The notes under the pieces are model-generated. The model was not told the DNA's origin. It worked only from the letters and a program-made list of their open reading frames with translations, and made no database searches. The position numbers and the translations under genes are program-made. From Glandiceps talaboti (lineage: Eukaryota; Hemichordata; Enteropneusta; Spengelidae): a DNA stretch of 22,500 bases. The stretch spans positions 3,400,134-3,422,633 of the forward strand of contig NC_135562.1 of the NCBI RefSeq assembly GCF_964340395.1. The letters run 5' to 3'. Numbering within the stretch: the first letter of the stretch is position 1; every line of letters starts with the position of its first letter. Below are positions 17,052 to 22,500 of the stretch, in pieces.

Positions 17052-19522
17052 TTTTTGTCTATTTGTTTGTTTGTTTGTTTGTTTGTCTGTCTGTCTGTCT
17101 GTCTGTTTGTTTGTTTGTTTGTTTGTTTGTTTGTTTGTTTGTTTGTTTGTTTGTTGACACAGGTCATTCTGAGAAAACTTTAGAAGATGCTCTCACATCC
17201 GATTACAACCTGCCCGTTTATGTCAATAGTAACGTGGACTGTATAGCCAAGGCAGAGAAACTCTATGGTCTAGGAAAACATTATGACAATTTCCTGGTTA
17301 TTAACATTGGCAAAGGTAAGAAGCCACGTGATTACTGGTATATGTATTAGTTCTTTCTTCCGGGACCGGGAAATTATGCGTTGAATATATGTAGATTATA
17401 TTAATACTTAGTATGTAAAAATAAAGGGCACTGGCTTGGGGAACTAAGCTGTTTCTAAGTAACGAGTTCTCTTCTATGTTTCATCTATGTTATTCAGTTC
17501 ACTAGTTTTCACCACTGAATCACTGCATTTACCTAAACAAACGTTCTTATTAGGACATAATATAAATTAATACAATATATTGAAGAAACTATGGCATTTT
17601 CATTTTGTTATATATTTTTGCAATCTTCATTTTATGGAGGTTGTCAAACTCGTGATATGAAGCATACTATGGAATTATTTCTTTTAGGTGACATCGAAAG
17701 TGCATTGATGGTGAATGGACGCTCGCCTACTCCTACTCCATCTGGTCAGTCTGTTGACCTTGCACACATGACTGTTACCATGAATGGACGACTCTGTAGT
17801 TGTGGTAACCATGGTTGCGTGAACGCATACAGTTCAGCGTTGTCACTGTCTGAACAAACCAAGGCGTTCTTACAAGGTTAGTAACATTGTTACATTCAAT
17901 GAAATGCAAGTAAAACGAAAACTAACCCAAGGATGGTGATAAGATAACTCTCAATTTTCTTAGGACAGAATATAATTCAATATAAATCAAAGCAACCTGT
18001 ACATACTTTATGTTTTGATGCCTTGGCCACAGCGCGTTTGAATAATTCGTCCATTGTGTCTTTGTATGGAGTAACTAATTTGCATTCTTGAAGATCGATT
18101 TCCATAATTTGTTTTCTCAAACCCTGTGTGCATAATTGATAAACGTCACCTTGCATTATAGAACCCTGATTTGCATAAAGTATCTCTTCTCAAACTCTGC
18201 ATTATTTAAAAGCAATTTGCATAAAGGCTATCTCCCCAAACTCTGCATAAGTTAACAGCAATTTGCATAAAGTCCTAATTCTACAACTCTGCATTATTGT
18301 ACATAAATTTGCATAAAGTCTTTCTCAAACTCTGCATAATTGAACAGCAAAACGCCTTTCTTCTAAAACTGCATAATGTGCATAAACTCTTTCTGCTCAA
18401 CTCTGCAAAATTGAACAGAAATTTGCATAAATTTCTTTTTTCTCAAACTCTGCCTAATTGAACACCAATTTGCATAAAAGTCTTTCTTCTCAAACTCTGC
18501 ATAAATTAGTACTATCTAGGGTATATACGTGTCATGTATTCCTTGCTTATTTTCTCTAACGATAATTATTTGTTATAATTACAGGTGAACGTTTTAATTT
18601 TGACCATGATATGAATTCAAATGTGAACATCTATATCGATCATCTGAAGAATGGATCTGATTTGAATAATCATCAAATACAGACAATAGTCCAAACAGGT
18701 GAGAAAGTCCTCATCACACTTGTACTGACATACAACCCTCGAAAAACACCAGTGCGTTTGCTTGAATTAATGAAATGAGCCTAGAAAATCCTCACGCAAA
18801 AACAACAGCGGGTGCCTCTGATGTAGGTTCATGTGACGCTTTTATCAGTTTGTTCATATATGTGGAGGTTATTACAAAACAATAAAAGTTGAACTCTATC
18901 AGTAAACAGAATTATGGGATCAGAGACTCATGTGGTGCTTATACTTTGATAAGTTACTGGCATGTACACACTAATTACATTGCATGCCTTTGCATGAAAA
19001 CTTGTCTCATTCCTGCTTACCAAAAGCAGTCAATTCAACGCACTGTTGTTTCTTCGCTGGTTGTATCTCAATAATGCTTGATGTTATGTGGAATAAATCA
19101 GCATACACCCATTGAACCTTACACCTAAAATGCTAAATATTTCAATCTTTCTAAATATATACATACAAACGATTCTATATAGTTTTCTGCATAAAGCCTA
19201 TTCCTCGAAACAGTAAACATCGACTTTTGAGAACAAGCTACAGTGATAAAGTTGCAATGATCCGAACTCATGATATTTTGATCTTTGTTCCTCAACAGGC
19301 ATGGAAGCTTTAGTTTGTGGCATTAGTAATGTAATGAAAGTTGTTGATGTTCAGCTTATAATCCTCAACGGAAATCTGGTGCCGCTTTATATCAATGGTA
19401 TCGTCGAAGCCTTGATGAAGAAATCTCCGAATATTAAAGTAGAAAGATCTAAACTGGATAATGTTGTACTGTTGGGCGCTGCTGCGATGGTTATATGTCT
19501 CGAACGTCGTAAAATTGCCTAA
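9915..19522 (+). CDS. GNE: GNE-like bifunctional UDP-GlcNAc 2-epimerase / ManNAc kinase, with kinase half degenerate (pseudokinase)
   Basis: Ten coding exons: 9915-10084, 13537-14144, 14642-14942, 15257-15473, 15993-16125, 16488-16538, 17163-17315, 17688-17876, 18585-18698, 19299-19522. All introns are GT-AG and all phases join, giving 719 residues (human GNE has 722). GNE hydrolyses UDP-GlcNAc to ManNAc and UDP and then phosphorylates ManNAc, the entry to sialic acid synthesis in the cytosol. The epimerase half keeps R22, D24, D114, R115, H134, E136, H223, S304/S305, E310 and R324. It lacks the two feedback arginines (N266, H269). The ROK-type kinase half keeps its zinc ligands (H571, C581, C583, C588). 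It has lost DxGGT (SIEGA, 418-422), the Gly-Arg sugar loop, catalytic Asp (N517), the GTG loop, and the sugar-binding glutamates (D568, N590). The start ATG sits in a GCCATGG context. Family identity is certain. Kinase inactivity is inferred from residues. Confidence 0.95.
10085..13536. other. GNE-like intron 2 (3.45 kb)
   Basis: This is the largest intron. It holds a C/A-rich homopolymer patch (about 10754-10792), a short inverted repeat around TCTTGTCGCATCG/CGATGCGATGACAAG (about 12849-12919), and a cluster of small TIR elements at 13057-13340. I found no exon-like sequence on either strand. Confidence 0.55.
13057..13340. mobile_element. Two adjacent small TIR elements separated by three copies of GTGAGAAC
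   Basis: GTGAGAAC occurs at 13057-13064, 13222-13229 and 13333-13340. Between the first two lies a 157-bp segment with inverted ends (TAGTCTTGCTGCTAGAC versus TAGTCTATCTGCTAGAC). The similarity continues inward to TTCTTCCGATA. Between the second and third lies a 103-bp segment whose ends are TAGCTGCA and TGCAGCTA. Eight-base direct repeats around TIRs beginning TAG suggest hAT-type non-autonomous insertions. The class assignment is inference. Confidence 0.6.
13537..14144 (+). CDS. GNE: GNE-like coding exon 2 (residues 57-260): epimerase core
   Basis: This is the best conserved part of the protein. HGDRFDA (112-118) carries the catalytic-site D114/R115. [19 protein letters not shown] (133-151) is nearly identical to human, with H134 and E136 equivalent to human H132 and E134. 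LQHPVTT (221-227) carries the histidine equivalent to human H220. The exon ends NVDAG at donor GCAG|GTAGGT, phase 1. Confidence 0.95.
14145..14641. other. GNE-like intron 3
   Basis: A 497-bp AT-rich intron with no feature seen. An open frame running from 14554 into the next exon includes intronic sequence and is not the true start. Confidence 0.5.
14642..14942 (+). CDS. GNE: GNE-like coding exon 3 (residues 260-360): second epimerase half and feedback region
   Basis: GNSSCCVRE (302-310) and LGSRQAGRE (321-329) are the C-terminal Rossmann-half motifs that hold UDP. The segment [10 protein letters not shown] (261-270) aligns with human SKEMVRVMRK. That puts N266 and H269 at the positions of R263 and R266, which in human GNE are needed for CMP-Neu5Ac feedback inhibition. 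The downstream PNF and HVPF are conserved, so the alignment is fixed on both sides. Confidence 0.94.
14943..15256. other. GNE-like intron 4
   Basis: A 314-bp T-rich intron with no feature seen. Confidence 0.5.
15257..15473 (+). CDS. GNE: GNE-like coding exon 4 (residues 360-432): linker and start of kinase domain
   Basis: [19 protein letters not shown] (363-381) matches the human linker helix (YGDGNAVPRILKFLKSID), and DIDQ (404-407) matches the helix before the kinase. The first kinase strand follows: [16 protein letters not shown] (414-429). The human strand reads ALAVDLGGTNLRVAIV, so the ATP phosphate motif DLGGT is replaced by SIEGA. Confidence 0.92.
15474..15992. other. GNE-like intron 5
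   Basis: A 519-bp intron. The second half is occupied by the small TIR element and its pentanucleotide expansion (15790-15935). Confidence 0.6.
15790..15935. mobile_element. Second copy of the small TIR element, with (ACGAT)9 expansion
   Basis: The ends TAGCTGTCAGACCTCGGGTT and AGCCCGAGGATTTCTAGCAG are imperfect inverted repeats. The element resembles the copy at 13065-13221 in its terminal CTAGAC/CAGAC..GGG..TTCTTC(C/T)GATA and in internal AAGCGA and ACAGTGAG. At the place where that copy reads GATATAATAAGCG, this one has nine ACGAT units (15818-15865) followed by ATATACGACAAGCG. The microsatellite thus arose inside the element. Confidence 0.65.
15993..16125 (+). CDS. GNE: GNE-like coding exon 5 (residues 433-477), divergent kinase lobe
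   Basis: The exon starts after GTGTAG and ends ATAG|GTAGGT, phase 1. Starting with GNVIHSF, it matches human GEIVKKY in position, but the rest is Lys/Ser-rich and barely conserved. VTAISIG (471-477) corresponds to the strand before the human GISTGGR loop. Confidence 0.82.
16126..16487. other. GNE-like intron 6
   Basis: A 362-bp intron with no feature seen. Confidence 0.5.
16488..16538 (+). CDS. GNE: GNE-like coding exon 6 (51 nt, residues 477-494): shortened sugar-binding loop
   Basis: This short exon follows a good acceptor (TTTTCACAG) and ends AACG|GTACGT. It is phase 1 on both sides, so skipping it would keep the frame. [10 protein letters not shown] replaces the human GISTGGRVNP loop, which holds ManNAc (human G476, R477). 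The segment up to the next conserved LPV is about six residues shorter than in human. It is the least certain exon by length but required by phase and by strand spacing. Confidence 0.78.
16539..17162. other. GNE-like intron 7, ending in a microsatellite
   Basis: A 624-bp intron. The first 430 bp are unremarkable; the final 190 bp are the (TCTG)n/(TTTG)n tract described separately. Confidence 0.6.
16969..17155. repeat. (TCTG)n/(TTTG)n microsatellite directly upstream of a splice acceptor
   Basis: About 20 TCTG units (16970-17050) are followed by TTTTTTGTCTA, then TTTG, TCTG and TTTG blocks to 17155. The acceptor TTGACACAG ends at 17162, so the tetranucleotide run takes the place of the polypyrimidine tract. 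Frames through it are Cys-Leu-Ser-Val/Cys-Leu-Phe-Val repeats and are not coding. Confidence 0.95.
17163..17315 (+). CDS. GNE: GNE-like coding exon 7 (residues 494-545): catalytic-base position lost
   Basis: [20 protein letters not shown] (510-529) aligns with human [20 protein letters not shown] without gaps. The catalytic Asp of the human DND (D517) is Asn here (N517) and N516 is Ser. [10 protein letters not shown] (536-545) replaces NFVTLITGTG, so the second phosphate-binding loop has Ile-Gly-Lys-Gly in place of Thr-Gly-Thr-Gly. The surrounding identity makes the alignment firm. Confidence 0.92.
17316..17687. other. GNE-like intron 8
   Basis: A 372-bp AT-rich intron with no feature seen. 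Confidence 0.5.
17688..17876 (+). CDS. GNE: GNE-like coding exon 8 (residues 546-608): retained zinc site
   Basis: [16 protein letters not shown] (580-595) matches human DCSCGSHGCIEAYASG. C581, C583 and C588 with H571 in VDLAH form the ROK-family zinc site. Human AELGH has Glu566, here Asp568; human Glu588 in CIEAY is Asn590 here. Both glutamates contact ManNAc in the human kinase. Upstream, [13 protein letters not shown] is a Pro/Thr/Ser-rich insertion-like loop. The exon ends CAAG|GTTAGT, a weaker donor. Confidence 0.93.
17877..18584. other. GNE-like intron 9
   Basis: A 708-bp intron, nearly half of it made of the 46-bp octamer-containing tandem repeat. Confidence 0.6.
18169..18506. repeat. 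46-bp tandem repeat, each unit with an ATTTGCAT octamer
   Basis: The unit reads roughly ATTTGCATAAAGTCTTTCTT then CTCAAACTCTGCATAATTG then AACAGCA. ATTTGCAT starts at 18169, 18215, 18261 and 18307 (exactly 46 bp apart), then at 18421 and 18468; a further octamer lies at 18078. Units between 18320 and 18420 are degenerate. A stray related fragment (CTGCATAAAGCCTATTCCTC) is near 19187 in the next intron. Confidence 0.88.
18585..18698 (+). CDS. GNE: GNE-like coding exon 9 (residues 608-646), divergent
   Basis: The exon follows acceptor ATAATTACAG and ends ACAG|GTGAGA, phase 1 on both sides. [20 protein letters not shown] is Asn/Asp-rich and aligns only by position with the human helix-rich segment before RTAGTALG. 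Phase and a strong donor support it despite low conservation. Confidence 0.82.
18699..19298. other. GNE-like intron 10
   Basis: A 600-bp AT-rich intron. Only a degenerate fragment of the 46-bp repeat near 19187 is notable. Confidence 0.5.
19299..19522 (+). CDS. GNE: GNE-like coding exon 10 (residues 646-719) and stop
   Basis: [20 protein letters not shown] corresponds to human TALGLGVVNILHTMNPS, LIILNG to LVILSG, and [10 protein letters not shown] to PALLGAASMV, the last helix of the kinase fold. The protein ends RRKIA-stop (TAA at 19520-19522), close to the human C-terminus, so the fold is complete and not truncated. Confidence 0.94.
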
Positions 19523-21255
19523 CAATATGGTTAAACTACAGTCCCTCTATGATTGAGGGCTTGTGGTTAAATACACAACAGGGGTATATAAGGGGCAATG
19601 TGGGTAATCTACGTAAATTTGGGGAATTCAAACCACCACACACAGCATTGTAACAGAGATTTTGTTTTCACCCATGAAATATGCTACTTCTTGTTTTTGA
19701 GATTAGCCTATTATTTAGTGTGTATGCAAGAGTGTGGGTGGGTGTATGCATAGACTCTCCACTATGGTGCATGAATGAGTAAATGTATCTTACTGTGAAA
19801 TTTTCAATCTGGTATGTTTATTACAAACATCGGAAGTTAAATTTTCTTGAGGTATTGATCTCACAGACCGGACGATGGACAGACAGATTGACGGACAGAT
19901 ACACGGTATAACATAAGGCTACATATGAGAGTTAAAATACACTTACAAATATTTACATTTTCATATGATATTTACAGATAAATTAACAGAAATATTTCAC
20001 CTTTTGCATATGTAATTGAAAGATAATTCCAAAGGCTAGGCAAATGTTACAATTTTGTGATATATACAAGTTTTGTTTTAGAAGATATGCATTGTGCTTT
20101 TTAATGTTTAGTGCACAAGATATTGACATAATTGACGAAATTTATCTATCAAATCAGTTGACTTATTATAAATTAGTATGATACAGTAATATCACTTTGC
20201 ACATAAAGAAAACTGTCTTATATATAGGAATATTGATTCCGTTTTTGAGAGGATCAGTTTGAGTGAATGTAATAATAGAGTGTAGTGTTCTGTAGTGTTC
20301 AGAGACAGGAAAATGATGCTGTACTACATTTTCTGTACAATTCTAGACTCGATTGATTTTTATATAACAGACTATACAGTGCATTGCATATCAATCATTA
20401 CCCATGTCTTTATATACCTTAATCAAGTTAAATTGATCTTATGTTCTGTTATGATATGTCCAATCTGTTGAGTTCTATATATTTCCATGACAACACGGCG
20501 TACTACAGTGCCTTTCTTCAGATATATCCTAATTTATCAAGTTTAATGCAGAGAATATATAATGGAAATTATCTATATATATTGAAACAATGAACGGTGG
20601 CTGTTAGAGTTAAATATGGTCTATACATTGATGGCTTATCTAACTTATTCCTACAATGACTAATGTCCAGAAGTAATAACTATTACCATGTGTAATAGAA
20701 TTAAAATTTGTTGAAATGACCACAGATAAATATCCTGAGACAATTGTGAATTATGATATTTTCAAATATCCATATTAAATACTACTAATAAATAAACAAG
20801 CAAAATGAAATTACTTCAAAGTCGTTCTAAGGTTTCTATATACATATTATCCCGATCGATTCTTCATTAGAACTGACGGAGAGACATGCACATAGTCTAA
20901 TTCTTATTTAGGACTCAACACACTGTAAACAATGTATGTGATATATAGTTCTTATCAACAGTCTATCAGCCATTAAATCCCTGTTCTTGCCATTCGTTTT
21001 ATTTAGGGGTGGGTGGTTTTATTTAGGGGTTGAGTGGGTTTATTTGGGGGTGGGTAGGCTTATTTTGGGGTGGGGTAGGTTTTTTTTTGCAGCTTTTATT
21101 GTGTACATTTTCATTTACATTAAAATTTGAATATTGTCAATTTGTGTATACAAAGTCTATATATGATTCAACATTTTGTCTGATATAATGTATTTCTCGT
21201 TAACAATAAGGGAAATATCTTGAATTATATTGAAATAAAGAGATCATTTATTTAA
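19523..21255 (+). other. Probable long 3' UTR of the GNE-like gene
   Basis: About 1.7 kb of AT-rich sequence without coding potential separates the stop codon from the best poly(A) signals. It includes a G-rich tandem repeat (20998-21080). Earlier AATAAA matches near 20790 could give a shorter form. The extent is inferred; transcript data are not available here. Confidence 0.4.
20998..21080 (+). repeat. G-rich 20-bp tandem repeat (four copies), possible G-quadruplex
   Basis: Four units of TTTATTTAGGGGTGGGTGGT-like sequence start at about 21000, 21020, 21041 and 21061. Together they hold many GGG or longer runs separated by short T/A loops on the plus strand, so the transcript could form a G-quadruplex in the 3' UTR. 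Confidence 0.75.
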
Positions 21256-21312
21256 AATAAATTCATAAAAAGCCCCTGTTACCCATATTTTGATGTTTGT
21301 TTGTTGGTTGTG
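21234..21312 (+). terminator. Poly(A) signal region of the GNE-like gene
   Basis: AATAAA occurs at 21234-21239 and 21256-21261. About 30 bp later comes a GT-rich element (TTTTGATGTTTGTTTGTTGG, from about 21288), the usual downstream element, placing cleavage near 21270-21285. Confidence 0.5.
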
Positions 21313-22165
21313 ATCATGAATGGACGAGTGGTATACTAGTATTGGCGCTATCTGTCTTGAGTCCAGGATTCAGTGAGATGGCAATCAGGCATATCAATGG
21401 GTTCTTCAACTTCTTGAAGTTATGCGTTCTACTGTCATTGAAAATATGTCATATGATTTTATGACACTTCGTGACACTGAAGTAGTAATACGATGATGAA
21501 TGTCTGGATTACCTGTGTAACAAATAGATGGGTAACCTCTAATGTTTAACCCTCCTCCATGTTACTCTCTCTCTCTCTCCACTCTGTACACGGGATCGAC
21601 TCGGACTTTTAGGGAATTAGCTCAAACTACACACAATGTTCATGGTTAACCTGGATCATTTAGAAGGGGACCAGTCAGGGAGCAGATCGAAGCTCCTGAC
21701 CTCAGACCGTCTCTTCCAAAAGACTGAATCCATCATTTTATTATTCCATTAAATTCTTATAAACATAAAATATACAATACTCAAATGATTGGGTGATAAA
21801 ATAATCAGCACCATAAATGAATAAACCCGAAGTGTTGTCGTCGCATTAATTCAATGCAAATGATATTGACAAATATGAAAACTAGCTAAACAATGTGATC
21901 ACGTCATTGTTCTTCCAACTGTCTGTAATTAGTCATTATGTGACAACAGCGATCTTTTAATAACTTAATGTTGTCATCTCAGAAGTATACTATTCGCGAA
22001 ATGCAAACATTTGTTCTAAGTATTCATTCATGACAGCTGAGAGTTCACGGTGACCTCGCAAAACATCAAAACTTAGCGAATATTAAAAAGTTGAATTCTG
22101 TCATCCCTAACACCTGTCTCTTTCCCAAGGCTCCCCCCCCCAAAAAAAAAAAGAACAGGCAGATC
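21313..22165. other. Spacer between convergent genes
   Basis: No coding signal. It contains a short (TC) run near 21568-21581, a Pol III-like sequence that I rejected (21600-21700), and a C/A homopolymer patch at 22132-22152. Confidence 0.45.
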
Positions 22166-22188
22166 CAATGACAATGTCATTACAACCC

Positions 22189-22194
22189 TTTATT
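22189..22194 (-). terminator. Poly(A) signal for the right-edge minus-strand gene
   Basis: AATAAA on the minus strand lies about 92 bp downstream of the stop codon at 22288-22286, a normal distance for a compact 3' UTR. Confidence 0.5.
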
Positions 22195-22285
22195 GTGCGA
22201 TGATAAATACCATATTGGCGATACATCTTTCACGATATAACGATTAATTCAAGAAAACCGACCCAAAACAATTTAGTTGCCCTTT

Positions 22286-22500
22286 TCATGACTCTTTCTT
22301 GAAATTATAAAGCGCCCTCAGCCGGCGAGAAATCAACTGTCGTCTTTGTTCCAGTTGATCCAGAGGAATACGCTGCCGCATTAATTCGTCAATTTTATCA
22401 ACACATGGTCCGGTGTATGTAGGATTAGGTCCGAAGTCGTCACTTATTCTCTTCATCACAGGACCGTACTTGTAAAGAGCATCCTTGAATCCTAGTTGAC
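22286..22500 (-). CDS. C-terminal exon of an unidentified gene (cut by the window edge)
   Basis: The frame is open from the right edge to TGA at 22288-22286, giving 70 complete codons. The peptide includes FKDALYKYGPVMKRISDDFG and NPTYTGPCVDKIDELM, and ends in a strongly basic helix (QRRQLISRRLRALYNFKKES). The codon use, Gly/Pro-containing globular start and Arg/Lys-rich coiled tail look like real protein, and a poly(A) signal follows. I do not recognise the family. An acceptor-like CTAG|GATTC near 22493 could be its exon start. It converges with the GNE-like gene. Confidence 0.55.
   Translation of the reverse strand, partial: QLGFKDALYKYGPVMKRISDDFGPNPTYTGPCVDKIDELMRQRIPLDQLEQRRQLISRRLRALYNFKKES

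Noticed and set aside
9915-19522. The GNE-like gene as a dead pseudogene
   Set aside because: All ten exons are open, all phases join, and every intron has GT-AG ends. The epimerase and zinc-site residues are conserved, and the length is within three residues of human, which does not fit neutral decay.
19582-19592. TATA-like GGTATATAAGGGG after the GNE-like stop codon
   Set aside because: It resembles the promoter TATA box, but no exon, donor or open frame follows within a useful distance. It is probably chance in AT-rich 3' UTR.
21600-21700. tRNA-derived SINE, from TTAGCTCAAA (A-box-like) and AGATCGAAGCTCC (B-box-like)
   Set aside because: The two boxes are about 70 bp apart, too far for a tRNA head. 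Neither matches consensus fully, and no cloverleaf or tail repeat is visible.

Overview
The window is AT-rich nuclear DNA from a multicellular animal. Both main genes are split by GT-AG introns, the spacers carry long (TC)n and (TCTG)n microsatellites, and the recognisable gene encodes a metazoan-type bifunctional sialic-acid enzyme. A marine invertebrate (mollusc, other lophotrochozoan, or invertebrate deuterostome) fits best, but the sequence alone does not fix the phylum.

Layout. (1) 1-5231, minus strand: the 5' part of a seven-exon-or-more gene that runs off the left edge. It encodes an unrecognised protein with an N-terminal signal/anchor segment and a weak class I methyltransferase-like core. 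Its third-from-last visible intron junction region holds an eleven-copy 65-bp tandem repeat with an inverted copy at its far end. (2) 5232-8940: spacer with a long-TIR MITE-like element, a hairpin centred on CACGTG, a cluster of CACGTG E-boxes, a probable non-LTR retrotransposon tail inside a 400-bp inverted repeat, and large (TC)n/(TCTG)n tracts. (3) About 8943-21285, plus strand: a complete GNE-like gene (UDP-GlcNAc 2-epimerase / ManNAc kinase). It has a TATA-like promoter, a non-coding first exon, ten coding exons (9915-19522) whose phases all join, and a long 3' UTR. The predicted protein is 719 residues; the human protein is 722. (4) 22286-22500, minus strand: the C-terminal exon of another, unidentified gene that converges on GNE.

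Main result. The epimerase half (about residues 1-390) keeps the expected active-site residues. It lacks both arginines whose loss abolishes CMP-sialic acid feedback in human sialuria (human R263 and R266; here N266 and H269). The kinase half keeps its zinc site (H571, C581, C583, C588) but has lost the ATP-binding DxGGT motif, the Gly-Arg sugar loop, the catalytic Asp (human D517, here Asn), the second phosphate loop, and the sugar-binding Glu residues. The frame and every splice site are intact, so this looks like a maintained pseudokinase fused to an apparently active, possibly feedback-insensitive epimerase, not a dead gene. If so, the ManNAc it makes would need another kinase.

The introns of this gene also carry two copies of one small TIR element, one of which has seeded a pentanucleotide microsatellite. 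They also hold an evenly spaced array of POU octamers and a microsatellite that replaces the polypyrimidine tract of one splice acceptor.
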